From Myxococcales bacterium (lineage in GTDB: Bacteria; Myxococcota_A; Polyangia; Polyangiales; JADJMO01): DNA of 64,000 bases. Made by a program: the position numbers and the translations under genes. Within the stretch, counting starts at the first letter, position 1. The number at the start of each line of letters is the position of its first letter. The stretch lies in contig JADJMO010000027.1 in the NCBI GenBank assembly GCA_016709545.1, positions 1 to 64,000 on the forward strand. The letters run 5' to 3'. The notes below the pieces were generated by a model that saw nothing but the letters and a program-made list of their open reading frames with translations, was not told the origin of the DNA and searched no databases. Of this stretch, positions 19,043 through 26,878 are shown piece by piece.

Positions 19043-20269
19043 TCACTCCCTCCGGAGCGCGTCGATCGGGTCCATCTGCGCCGCGCGGCGCGCGGGGAAG
19101 AACCCGAACACCACCCCGATCGTCGCGCTCACCCCGAGGGCCAGCATGAGCGCCTGCGGCTGCATGCGCATGGGCCAGTCGAGCGCCTTGGCGAGCCCGA
19201 CGATGGCGCCGATCCCGAGCAGCGAGCCCATCGCGCCGCCGAGCAGCGAGAGCACCACCGCCTCGATGAGGAACTGCACGAGGATGTCGTTCTCACGGGC
19301 GCCGATCGCCATGCGGATGCCGATCTCGCGCGTGCGCTCCGCGACGCTCACCAGCATGATGTTCATGACTCCGATCCCGCCGACCAGGAGCGAGATGAAG
19401 GCGATCCCGAGCAAGAGCCCGGCGAGCGTGGAGCGCACCGCCTCGAGCGACTGCTGGACGTCCTGCAGGTTGGTCACGCGGAAATCCGGCTCGCGATCGG
19501 GGCCGATGCGGTGACGCTGCAGGAGGAGCGCGCGGATCTGCGCCTCGGCGCGCTTGGTCGTCGAGGCGTCCGAGGCGCTCGCGAGCACGATGTCCACCGA
19601 GCGGCGCGACTTGAAGAGCACACGCGAGGTGAACGTCTTCATCGGCACGAGCACGGTGTCGTCCTGGTCGCTGCCGAAGCTGCTCTGCCCCTTGCTCTCG
19701 AGGACGCCGATGACGCGGCAGGGCATCTTGCCGAGCCGCACCACCTTGTCGATCGGGTCCACCTCGCCGAACAGCTGCCGCTGCACGGTCTTGCCGAGGA
19801 TGCACACGCGCGCGCCGGTCTTCTCGTCGGCGTCGGTCCACAGCTGGCCGCGCTCGAGCGCCCACGCGCGCACCTTGAGGTAGTCGTGGGTCGTGCCGTT
19901 GACCCGCGTGGAGTAGTTCTGGTCCTGGTAGACGGCCTGGGCTGCCGCACCGCTCGCCGCGGCCACCGACGCGACCGAGGGGCACTCGCGCCCGATGGCG
20001 AGCGCGTCCTCCTCGGTGAGGCTCGCGACCGCCGTGCCGCGTGCGCCGCCGTTGCTGCTCGTGCCCGGGAAGACGACCACCATGTTGGCGCCGAGCGACT
20101 GCATCTGCGAGGTGACCTTGGCCTTGGCGCCTTCGCCGAGGGCGGTCATGCACACCACCGCGGCGACCCCGATGAGGATGCCGAGGACGGTGAGGGTCGC
20201 GCGCAGCTTGTTGCGCGCGAGCGCGCGCGTCGCGAGACGGAACGCTCCGAGCCACGCGAGCGGGTTCAC
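19043..20269 (-). CDS. MacB-like ABC transporter permease
   Basis: The 408-residue protein has one N-terminal membrane helix (ATLTVLGILIGVAAVVCM), a ~220-residue periplasmic MacB core (GANMVVVFPGTSSNGGARG; DYLKVRAWALERGQLW; FGEVDPIDKVVRLG) and three C-terminal helices with the FtsX signature (GGIGVMNIMLVSVAERTREI; GARENDILVQFLIEAVVLS). MacB-type systems couple cytoplasmic ATP hydrolysis to periplasmic mechanics or export. No ATP-binding subunit or membrane-fusion protein is in the neighbourhood, so partners must be encoded elsewhere. It starts 25 bases after the anti-sigma gene on the same strand. Confidence 0.85.
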   Translation of the reverse strand: MNPLAWLGAFRLATRALARNKLRATLTVLGILIGVAAVVCMTALGEGAKAKVTSQMQSLGANMVVVFPGTSSNGGARGTAVASLTEEDALAIGRECPSVASVAAASGAAAQAVYQDQNYSTRVNGTTHDYLKVRAWALERGQLWTDADEKTGARVCILGKTVQRQLFGEVDPIDKVVRLGKMPCRVIGVLESKGQSSFGSDQDDTVLVPMKTFTSRVLFKSRRSVDIVLASASDASTTKRAEAQIRALLLQRHRIGPDREPDFRVTNLQDVQQSLEAVRSTLAGLLLGIAFISLLVGGIGVMNIMLVSVAERTREIGIRMAIGARENDILVQFLIEAVVLSLLGGAMGSLLGIGAIVGLAKALDWPMRMQPQALMLALGVSATIGVVFGFFPARRAAQMDPIDALRRE

Positions 20270-20294
20270 GGCTTCAGCGAGCCCTGGGTCCCGG

Positions 20295-20601
20295 CTAGCT
20301 TTCCGTGCGCTTCTTGGCGCTGCAGCACGAGCCCTTCTCGGCGAGACCGGGCGACCCCGTCACGCCCGTCTCCTTCTCGAGGAAGGCCCACAGCGAGGCC
20401 TCGCAGGCCTCGTCCATCTCGGCCACCGCGGCGGGGCGGGCGGGCCTGCCGGCTCGCCATGAACGTGCGGAGGAACGCGGCACACGGCGGGCACGCCTGC
20501 ATGTGGAGCTCGAGTTGCTGCGCCGTGCGCGGCGGCAGCTCTCCGTCGACGTAACCGGAGAGGAGCTCTTCGATGATGTGGCGACAGGTGCTGAGATCCA
20601 T
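20295..20601 (-). CDS. Zinc-finger anti-sigma factor (frameshifted)
   Basis: ATG 20601 begins MDLSTCRHIIEELLSGYVD, then GELPPRTAQQLELHMQACPP, a zf-HC2 anti-sigma domain with the HxxxCxxC zinc motif (HMQACPPC). Around 20433-20455, in a G/C run, the frame changes and continues EMDEACEASLWAFLEKETG to a Cys-containing end (GSCCSAKKRTES). There is no transmembrane helix, so it would act in the cytosol. No ECF sigma gene is adjacent, which is unusual for this class. Downstream is the MacB-like permease. Confidence 0.7.
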
Positions 20602-20784
20602 CTTCTTTCGAGCACGCGCTCCCTCGGCGGGACCGGGTGCAGCGAGCCTCACCGACGCAGATGCACTGCGTGTCCGCATCGTTACGCGCTCGCCCGGTGG
20701 TCGCAACGCGATTTCTGGCGCGTCCAAGCGCTGTCTAATGTTTGTCTAGCCATGATCCGGGGAGCGTCCGCGAAAGGAGGTTTC

Positions 20785-20871
20785 GTGGGTGGAGGGTCGT
20801 TGCCTTCGAGGAAGGAGAGATCCGAGCGGAGGACCGGACAGGGACGGTCCGGGAGCGACAAGAGCGATTGA
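20785..20871 (+). CDS. Possible 28-residue leader peptide
   Basis: Bases 20602-20906 (305 bases) hold no large gene. Within them GTG 20785 follows a perfect ribosome site (AAAGGAGG, 4-base gap) and opens a 28-codon frame ending at TGA 20871. The product is basic and polar (VGGGSLPSRKERSERR). An inverted repeat GGACCG / CGGTCC lies inside it. The next gene starts 35 bases later, so this could be a translated leader. Protein-level evidence is absent and confidence is low. Confidence 0.3.
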   Translation: MGGGSLPSRKERSERRTGQGRSGSDKSD

Positions 20872-20906
20872 CACGGAGCCGGAGGGGTGGTCGCGTTCGG
20901 GCCACG

Positions 20907-22040
20907 ATGCGCAAGCTCTTCTCGCCTGGTCTCCTGTTCGTCCCCGCGATCCTCGTCCCCATGCTCGCGTGCGGGCCGGATCCCGAGCCCGTGACCGCCT
21001 CCAACCCACCGACCCCGTCGGTGACCGCGCCTCCGCCCGCGTCGAGCACGCCGCCCCCGCCGGCCGAGCCCACCGCCGAGCAGCGCAAGGCGAACGCCAA
21101 GGCCGCGCTCGACGCCAAGGACTGGGCGAAGGCCAAGGTGGAGCTCGGTGCGCTCCTCGCGAAGTCGCCCGACGACATCGAGGCCAACAAGCTCCTCGGT
21201 CAGGCCTTCGAGGGCGAGGGCAACCCCGCCGGCGCCGCCGAGGCGTACGCGAAGGCGAGCAAGGCGGACGGCGGCAAGGACGAGCAGCTCGCGCTCACCG
21301 CCGTGGGCGGCCTCTTCGCGCTCCACAAGTTCGACGACGTGGTCGCGCTCGCCGCGATCGCCACCAAGGCCAACGAGAAGTCGCGCCCGCTCTGGATGTT
21401 CCTCGCCCTCGGTCAGAACGGGAAGGGCGACCACGCCGGCGCCGCCGAGACGTGGACCAAGCTCACGACGGGCTGGCCCGACGAGCCGCAGCTCTGGGCG
21501 CACCTCGCGCTCTCGCAGGCCACCGCGGGCAAGGGCGACGACGCGAAGAAGACCGCCAAGACCGCGCTCGACAAGTGGAAGGACGCCAACAAGGCGAAGG
21601 GCGGCAAGGAGGTCCAGCTCGGGCACGGCGCCGACGAGCTCGCCCTCATCGCGCGCGCGCAGCGTCGCGCGGGCGACAACAAGGCCGCGCTCGCCACCGC
21701 CGACGTCTACAAGGCCGGCAAGGACGAGATCACGCCGAGCCTCGACATCGAGCGCGGCTTCGCCAAGGCCTTCAACAAGGACGGCGCAGGCGCGAAGAAG
21801 CACGGGGAGCTGCTCCTCAAGGCCAAGGGCGACGGCTTCGCACCGGGCCACCTCGTGCTCGCCGCCGCGCACCTCGCCGCGAAGAAGGTCGACGACGCCA
21901 AGGCCGAGCTCGCCAAGTACGACGGCGCGGGCGCCGAAGGTGGCAAGGGTCACCACCGCTTCGCCTGGGAGCGCAAGGCCATCGAGGAGTGGATGAGCAG
22001 CCCGGCCATGACGGCCGCGCCGGTGAAGAAGGGCAAGTAG
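20907..22040 (+). CDS. TPR-repeat lipoprotein
   Basis: The 377-residue product begins MRKLFSPGLLFVPAILVPML and has lipobox PMLAC. A Pro/Ala/Thr tether follows. The body has helical TPR-like repeats (KANAKAALDAKDWAKAKVEL; DDIEANKLLGQAFEGEG; GAAEAYAKASKADGG; AELAKYDGAGAEGG). Such lipoproteins usually scaffold envelope complexes. The Lys/Ala-rich composition and a terminal basic tail (PVKKGK) are notable. A terminator hairpin follows 10 bases after the stop. Function unknown. Confidence 0.7.
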   Translation: MRKLFSPGLLFVPAILVPMLACGPDPEPVTASNPPTPSVTAPPPASSTPPPPAEPTAEQRKANAKAALDAKDWAKAKVELGALLAKSPDDIEANKLLGQAFEGEGNPAGAAEAYAKASKADGGKDEQLALTAVGGLFALHKFDDVVALAAIATKANEKSRPLWMFLALGQNGKGDHAGAAETWTKLTTGWPDEPQLWAHLALSQATAGKGDDAKKTAKTALDKWKDANKAKGGKEVQLGHGADELALIARAQRRAGDNKAALATADVYKAGKDEITPSLDIERGFAKAFNKDGAGAKKHGELLLKAKGDGFAPGHLVLAAAHLAAKKVDDAKAELAKYDGAGAEGGKGHHRFAWERKAIEEWMSSPAMTAAPVKKGK

Positions 22041-22049
22041 TCAGAAGAG

Positions 22050-22077
22050 AGCCTCCATCCGTGCGGTGGAGGCTTTC
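22050..22077 (+). terminator. Terminator after the TPR lipoprotein
   Basis: Arms AGCCTCCA and TGGAGGCT pair around a short loop at 22050-22074, followed directly by TTTC. It is placed 10 bases downstream of the stop codon at 22040 and has the standard stem plus T-tract form. Confidence 0.7.
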
Positions 22078-22150
22078 AGGTCTGCAATGCCGACTCCGCT
22101 TGCGTGCAGCTTCGAAACGTAGAGAATCGACGTTTTCCGATCCGAGTTGC

Positions 22151-22166
22151 TGGCACAGTTGTGGCT
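22151..22166 (+). promoter_or_regulatory. Candidate sigma-54 promoter for the response regulator
   Basis: TGGCACAGTTGTGGCT has GG and GC separated by 10 bases, the invariant -24/-12 spacing of sigma-54 promoters, and a perfect TGGCAC -24 element. The -12 element departs from TTGC by one base. It lies 95 bases before the response-regulator ATG. The window encodes two intact sigma-54 activators, so such promoters are expected. Confidence 0.45.
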
Positions 22167-22179
22167 AAGTGGATCGGCA

Positions 22180-22236
22180 GACAGGTGGTTCACCTGTCGC
22201 CGAGTTCCCCCGCACCACCCCCTCCTTCGGGGGTGG
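22180..22236 (+). promoter_or_regulatory. Two inverted repeats in the response-regulator leader
   Basis: GACAGGTG-GTT-CACCTGTC at 22180-22198 is a perfect 8-base-arm inverted repeat. A second hairpin with arms CCACCCCC and GGGGGTGG spans 22215-22236 around a TTC-type loop. Both lie between the candidate sigma-54 promoter and the ATG at 22261. They could be an operator plus an RNA stem, or two leader stems. Confidence 0.45.
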
Positions 22237-22260
22237 GCGGGAAGCTTCCGAGGGAGACAG

Positions 22261-22611
22261 ATGGTGCAGGTCCTGGTGGTGGACGATCAGGAGGACAAGC
22301 GCACGGCGCTGAGCTCGGCGCTCGCCCTGCGCGGGTTCGAGGTCGAGGGGGTCGGCAGCGCCGAGGCCTCCGATCGCGTCCGCGACTCGCAGCCGCCCAT
22401 CGCCATCGTCGACCTCATGCTGCACGGCACGACGGGCTTCGAGCTCGCCCGCCGTCTCCGTGACGACGCGCCCGGCACGCGCGTGATCCTGACGAGCGAG
22501 TACCACTTCTCCCAGACCCAGCTCGAGAGGGCGAACTGCGGCGCCATCGCCTTCGTGCCGCGCCCGTTCGCCGTCGAGGAGCTCTCCGAGTTCCTCCGCA
22601 CGAAGTTGTAG
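22261..22611 (+). CDS. Single-domain response regulator with Lys-to-Arg change
   Basis: The 116-residue protein is a stand-alone receiver domain: acidic pair D8/D9 (VLVVDDQEDKR), phospho-acceptor D51 (AIVDLMLHG) and Thr78 (VILTSEY). The conserved switch lysine is replaced by Arg101 (FVPRPFAVEEL). There is no output domain, so it would act by protein-protein contact or as a phosphate sink. A GGGAGACAG ribosome site precedes ATG 22261. The partner kinase is not adjacent. Confidence 0.85.
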   Translation: MVQVLVVDDQEDKRTALSSALALRGFEVEGVGSAEASDRVRDSQPPIAIVDLMLHGTTGFELARRLRDDAPGTRVILTSEYHFSQTQLERANCGAIAFVPRPFAVEELSEFLRTKL

Positions 22612-22637
22612 TCACCAGGAGAGGTTGCGCGCCCTCA

Positions 22638-22824
22638 GGGGCCCCCGGGCTGAAGCCCGGGGCACCGACTGCCGTGGAAGCCCACCTGCGGCGGGCTCGC
22701 CACGTACGCGAACCGTGGTGCATGCGAGATGTGTCCTTCGCGGGCCGCGGGCCTGGGATAGCCCGCCTGGCGGGCTTGCCCCCTCTGTCGGTGCCCCGGG
22801 CTGAAGCGCTTCAGCCCGGGGGGA
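22638..22824. repeat. Palindromic CCCGGGCTGAAGCCCGGGG-type repeats, left side of queA-tgt
   Basis: Two elements of one family are present. The first, 22643-22669, reads CCCCCGGGCTGAAGCCCGGG and continues GCACCGAC. The second, 22788-22824, is a longer palindrome with arms CCCCGGGCTGAAGC and GCTTCAGCCCGGGG. A looser GC-rich repeat (GCGGGCC ... GCCCGCC) sits between. The same elements occur on the other side of queA-tgt at 25318-25538. They look like REP-type intergenic palindromes. The stretch 22612-22901 otherwise holds no gene. Confidence 0.7.
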
Positions 22825-22901
22825 TGTGAGCTGCCCTCGATGCGATCGGGGGAGCCGACCCTCGCGGCTCGTCGGGAAACGCACTAGCTACCGCAGCCCT
22901 C

Positions 22902-24103
22902 GTGCGCGTCGACCTCCTCGATTTCGAACTGCCTGCCGATCGCGTCGCGCAGGAGCCCCCCTCGTCCCGCGACGGCGGTCGCCTGCTCGTGGTCGACCCG
23001 CAGGCGAAGGGGCCGCCCACGCTGACCGACGCGATGGTGGCCGACCTCGCCGATCACCTGCCGAAGGGCGCGCTCCTCGTCCTCAACGACACGCGCGTGA
23101 TCCCGGCGCGGCTCCTCGCGCGCAAGCCCGAGACCGGCGGCAAGGTGGAGGTGTTCCTCGTCCGCAAGGAGGGCCCGGGCTCGTACGAGCGCCCCTCGGC
23201 CGACGGTGAGCCAGTCGTCGTCGAGGGCGAGATCTGGCGCGCCCTCGGCAAGTCCAGCAAGCCGCTGCGCTTCGAGCAAGACCTCCTGGTCGGCGAAGAC
23301 CTCGTCGTGCGCATCCTCGGGCGCGCCGAGGACGACGGGCTGCTCCGCGTGCTGCTCGCGAGCGACCGCCCGATCCGCGACGCGATCGAGGAGCTCGGGC
23401 AGGTCCCGCTCCCGCCCTACATCAAGCGGCCCGCGAGCCTCGACGACAACGAGCGCTACCAGACGGTGTTCGCGCGCAAGGACGGCGCGGTCGCGGCGCC
23501 GACCGCGGGGCTGCACCTCACCGAGGCCCTGCTCGGTCGGCTCACGATCGCGGGGTTCGAGTTCGCGACGGTCACGCTGCACGTGGGGCTCGGCACGTTC
23601 TTGCCGGTGCAGGTCGACGACCTCGACGCCCACCCGATGCACGAGGAGCACTACGAGGTGAGCCGCGCGACGGCGCGGGCGATCGCCGCCGCCAAGGCCG
23701 CCGGGCGCCCCGTGATCGCCGTCGGCACCACCTCGGTGCGCGCCCTCGAGAGCGCGGCGCGCGTGGCCCGCGAGCAGGGGCTCGACACGCCCGTCGCGGT
23801 CGGCGCCGGGGTCACCAAGCTGCTCCTCCAGCCCGGCTCCGAGCTGCTGGTGGTCGACGGCATGCTGACCAACTTCCACCTCCCGCGCTCCACGCTGCTC
23901 GCGCTGGTGCCAGCACGATCGGCGTCGAGGGGCTCCGCGCCACCTACGCGCACGCCATCGCGCACGACTACCGCTTCTACTCCTACGGCGATGCCATGCT
24001 GGTGCGCGCGATCCTGCCGCGCGACGACGTGGCGGCCGGGCTCGCCACGCTGGCCCCCGCCGAGCACTCCACCGACGCACCCGCGGTCACCGAGAGCGCG
24101 TGA
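22902..24103 (+). CDS. queA: QueA, S-adenosylmethionine:tRNA ribosyltransferase-isomerase (frameshifted)
   Basis: QueA moves the ribosyl part of SAM onto 7-aminomethyl-7-deazaguanine in tRNA to make epoxyqueuosine. GTG 22902 starts VRVDLLDFELPADRVAQEP. Family blocks follow: LVLNDTRVIPARLLARK, GQVPLPPYIKRP, YQTVFARKDGAVAAPTAGLH, HVGLGTFLPVQ, HEEHYEVS, IAVGTTSVRALES. At about 23910 the frame breaks after NFHLPRSTLLALV; the adjacent frame supplies the end (GLRATYAHAIAHDYRFYSYG). One missing base explains this. The corrected stop TGA 24101-24103 overlaps the tgt start. A sequencing error is far more likely than loss of this conserved function. Confidence 0.9.
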
Positions 24104-25293
24104 TGTTCACGCCCGGCTTCTCGTTCACCGTGCGGGCCACCGACGGCCACGCGCGCGCGGGGGAGCTCGTGACGCCGCACGGCCTCGTCCCGACGCCCAC
24201 CTTCATGCCGGTGGGCACCCAGGGCTCGGTGAAGGGCCTCACCCCCGACGAGGTGGCCTCGACCGGCGCGCGGGTGGTGCTCGGCAACACCTACCACCTG
24301 TGGCTGCGGCCGGGGCCCGAGCTCGTGCGCGCGATGGGTCGGCTGCACGGGTTCGCGCGCTGGCCGCACGCGATGCTCACCGACAGCGGCGGCTTCCAGG
24401 CGTTCTCCCTCGCGCAGGGCGACAACCCGCGAGCGGGCACCTCGCGGGTCGTCGCGGGCGCGAAGATCGACGAGGACGGCGTGACCTTCCGCTCGCACCT
24501 CGACGGCAGCAAGCGCCACATGTCGCCCGAGGAGTCGATGCGGGTGCAGGGCCTGCTCGGCGCCGACATCGCCATGCAGCTCGACGAGTGCCCGCCGCTC
24601 GGCGGCGACGGCGTGCGCGATCGCAAAGGCATCGAGGGCGCGGTCGCGCGCACGACGCGCTGGGCCCACCGCTGCCTCGAGGTGTGGCGACGCGACCACC
24701 GCCCGGCCGGCCAGGCGCTCTTCGGCATCGTGCAGGGTGGCACCTTCCGCGACCTGCGCATCGCCCACGCTGAGGAGCTCGACGCCATCGAGGACGGCTT
24801 CGACGGCCTCGCGCTCGGCGGCTTCTCGGTCGGCGAGCCGATCCCCATGATGTACGAGGCGCTCGCCGAGGTGGCCCACCGGCTCGATCCGGCGCGCCCG
24901 CGCTACCTGATGGGTGTCGGCACCCCGCCCGATCTGCTCGAGGGCATCGAGCACGGGATCGACATGTTCGACTGCGTGCTCCCGACCCGCAACGCGCGCA
25001 ACGGCCAGGCGCTCACGCGGTTCGGCAAGGTGAACGTGAAGCAGGCGCGCTTCCGGGACGATCCGAGCCCGCTCGACCCCGAGTGCGGCTGCCTGTGCTG
25101 TGCGGGGGGCTACTCGCGCGCCTACCTGCGCCACCTGTTCGTGGCCGGCGAGATGCTCGTGCTACGCCTGCTCTCGGTGCACAACCTCTGGCTCTACGGC
25201 GAGCTCGTGCGCGACGCGCGCGCCGCCATCGCCGAGGGCCGCTACGCCGCGTTCAAGCGAGCGTGGCTCGAGCGGTGGGCCTCGGGGGTGTGA
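24103..25293 (+). CDS. tgt: Tgt, tRNA-guanine transglycosylase
   Basis: Tgt exchanges guanine at position 34 of GUN-anticodon tRNAs for preQ1, the step before QueA. The 396-residue protein contains GLVPTPTFMPVGTQGSVKG, the active-site region MLTDSGGFQAFSLA, GGSFSVGEP-like LGGFSVGEPIPMM and the catalytic-Asp motif GIDMFDCVLPTRNARNGQ. The zinc ligands are in ECGCLCCAGGYSRAYLRHL, with the downstream His in SVHNLWLYGEL. ATG 24103 overlaps the queA stop; GTG 24100 is an alternative start. queA-tgt is a typical two-gene unit. Confidence 0.95.
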   Translation: MFTPGFSFTVRATDGHARAGELVTPHGLVPTPTFMPVGTQGSVKGLTPDEVASTGARVVLGNTYHLWLRPGPELVRAMGRLHGFARWPHAMLTDSGGFQAFSLAQGDNPRAGTSRVVAGAKIDEDGVTFRSHLDGSKRHMSPEESMRVQGLLGADIAMQLDECPPLGGDGVRDRKGIEGAVARTTRWAHRCLEVWRRDHRPAGQALFGIVQGGTFRDLRIAHAEELDAIEDGFDGLALGGFSVGEPIPMMYEALAEVAHRLDPARPRYLMGVGTPPDLLEGIEHGIDMFDCVLPTRNARNGQALTRFGKVNVKQARFRDDPSPLDPECGCLCCAGGYSRAYLRHLFVAGEMLVLRLLSVHNLWLYGELVRDARAAIAEGRYAAFKRAWLERWASGV

Positions 25294-25317
25294 GCGTTCA
25301 CAACGCGTCGAAGAATG

Positions 25318-25538
25318 CCCCCGGGCTGAAAGCCCGGGGCACCGACGGCCGCTGAAGCCCGGGGCATCGACCCCGGGCTCGACGTCACGCTGGACTGGCT
25401 GAACTCCCATCTGCCGGTCCGTTGCAGCGCGAGGTCCAGCCAGTGATTTGGGACGTGAAGCCCGGGGTGTGAGGCCCCGGGCTTGCGGTGTTGTCGGTGC
25501 CCCGGGCTTCAGCCGCTTCAGCCCGGGGGCCCCTATCA
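25318..25538. repeat. Palindromic CCCGGGCTTCAGCCCGGG-type repeats, right side of queA-tgt
   Basis: At least four copies or half-copies are visible: 25318-25346 (CCCCCGGGCTGAAAGCCCGG), 25351-25381 (GCTGAAGCCCGGGGCATCGA), 25456-25480 (TGAAGCCCGGGGTGTGAGGC) and 25493-25535 (GCCCCGGGCTTCAGCCGCTT and on). An additional 8-base inverted repeat ACTGGCTG (25394-25401) / CAGCCAGT (25437-25444) lies between them. This explains almost all of the 25294-25545 gap; no gene is present in it. Confidence 0.7.
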
Positions 25539-25545
25539 CGAGCGT

Positions 25546-26034
25546 TCACGGCAGCGCGGCCACCTCGCCTTCGAGGTCGGCCGAGGCCGGCCCCTGGAAC
25601 ATGCGGACGACGCGGGCCTCTTCGCCGGTGAGGAGCTTGCGCGCGAAGAACGTGGTGCCCGAGCGCTCGAGGACGCACTCGCCCTCGCCCACTCCGTCGA
25701 GCAGGCGACGCGCGAGGTGGCGCGCGACGGCCTCGGCCTGCGCCGCGTGACGACCGACCGCTCCCTCCCACAGCGTGACGGACGCGCGCCAGCGCAGCGG
25801 ACCGCGGTCGCGCTCGACGGCGATGGTGCTCGTCGCGATGCAGATGCCGAGCTCGTGGCGCCGCCGCAGAGCCGCGGAAGGCGCCGCCGGCACGCCCCGC
25901 GCATCGACCCCGCGACCGTGATCGCTCAAGGGCTCCAGCAAGGCGAGGCGCTGCCGCTCGGTCAACGGCGCGGCGCGGAGACCCGAGGCGAGAGGGAGCC
26001 GACCGTTGTCGTTGTGCGCGAGGGCAGTGAGCAT
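25546..26034 (-). CDS. Hypothetical protein
   Basis: The 162-residue product begins MLTALAHNDNGRLPLASGLR and has no signal peptide or membrane segment. A central Arg-rich helical region and the C-terminal RSGTTFFARKLLTGEEARVV look like real protein, but no family was recognised. It ends beside the repeat cluster and starts 37 bases before the stop of the DNA methyltransferase on the same strand, so the two may be transcribed together. Confidence 0.45.
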   Translation of the reverse strand: MLTALAHNDNGRLPLASGLRAAPLTERQRLALLEPLSDHGRGVDARGVPAAPSAALRRRHELGICIATSTIAVERDRGPLRWRASVTLWEGAVGRHAAQAEAVARHLARRLLDGVGEGECVLERSGTTFFARKLLTGEEARVVRMFQGPASADLEGEVAALP

Positions 26035-26071
26035 GGAGGCATCATGCCCACGCCGAGCGATTCGGCCAAGG

Positions 26072-26829
26072 TCACCCCGGACAGGATATGTCCGCCCCCT
26101 CCGCGAGCAGCCGTTTTCGCGCGATCGCGAGCGCCTCCTCGCTGCGATCGACCCCGAGCGCGCGGCGCCCCGCCCGCACCGCCGCGACCAGCGTGGTGCC
26201 GCTCCCGCAGAACGGATCGAGCACGAGCTCGCCCGGCCGGCTGTGCGCGCGCACCAGGGGCTCGAGCAGCGCGAGCGGCTTCTGGGTCGGGTAGCCGTTG
26301 CGCTCCTTCGCCTGGTTGTTGATCGAGGGCACGTCCCAGACGTCGGGCTGCTTCTTGAGCTCGCCGCGCATGCGCACCGAGCGCGCCGGGATCATCGGGG
26401 GGTCGAAGTGCCAGCTCGCGCCGCGCGTGTACCAGAGGATGGTGTCGTGCTTGCGCGGGTAGTAGCGCGGCGAGCTGCCGCCGAGCCCGTAGGACCACAC
26501 GAGCTCGTTGCGGAAGCCGGGGCCACCCACTGGGTCGCGGTCGCCAGGGCCGAACAGGTCGTCGAGCACGACGGCCACCTGGTGCGCGACGCGGTGATCC
26601 AGGTGGACGAGGATCGACCCCTCGTCGGCGCGAGGAGGTCGTGGAGCAGCGCGAGTCGCGGCCGCAGGAACGCGAGCAGACCGGCCCGGCCGCCCTCCCA
26701 CCGGTCGTCGAAGGCGCCGAAGTCGCGGCCGGTCCCGAACGGCGGGTCGAGGTAGCAGAGGGCCACCTTCCCCCGGAGCTCGGGCGCCAGCGCGGTCAGG
26801 ACCTCGAGGTTGTCGCCGTGGTGGAGCAC
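26072..26829 (-). CDS. Site-specific DNA methyltransferase, beta-class-like (frameshifted)
   Basis: ATG 26829 begins MLHHGDNLEVLTALAPELRG and reaches the catalytic motif IV in CYLDPPFGTGRDFGAF. Near 26635 the frame changes and continues SILVHLDHRVAHQVAVVLDD, ELVWSYGLGGSSPRYYPRKH, GYPTQKPLALLEPLVRAHS and the SAM-binding motif DPFCGSGTTLVAAV. The order motif IV before motif I is that of beta-class amino methyltransferases (adenine-N6 or cytosine-N4). No restriction endonuclease is adjacent, so it is an orphan in this window. Corrected length is about 252 residues. A one-base indel in a GC run is the probable cause of the break. Confidence 0.8.
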
Positions 26830-26878
26830 GCGCGGAGGCTACCTGCGTCCGGCTCCCCGTGTTACTCCCGCGCCGTTC

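Noticed and set aside
20785..20871. A riboswitch
   Set aside because: No known riboswitch core was recognised; only a short inverted repeat and a small frame are visible.
22638..25538. A CRISPR array
   Set aside because: The repeats are palindromic, few, unevenly spaced and lack uniform spacers; no cas genes are present.
26072..26829. A complete restriction-modification or phage-defence island
   Set aside because: Only the methyltransferase is present; neighbours are a hypothetical gene and unrelated glycosylation genes.
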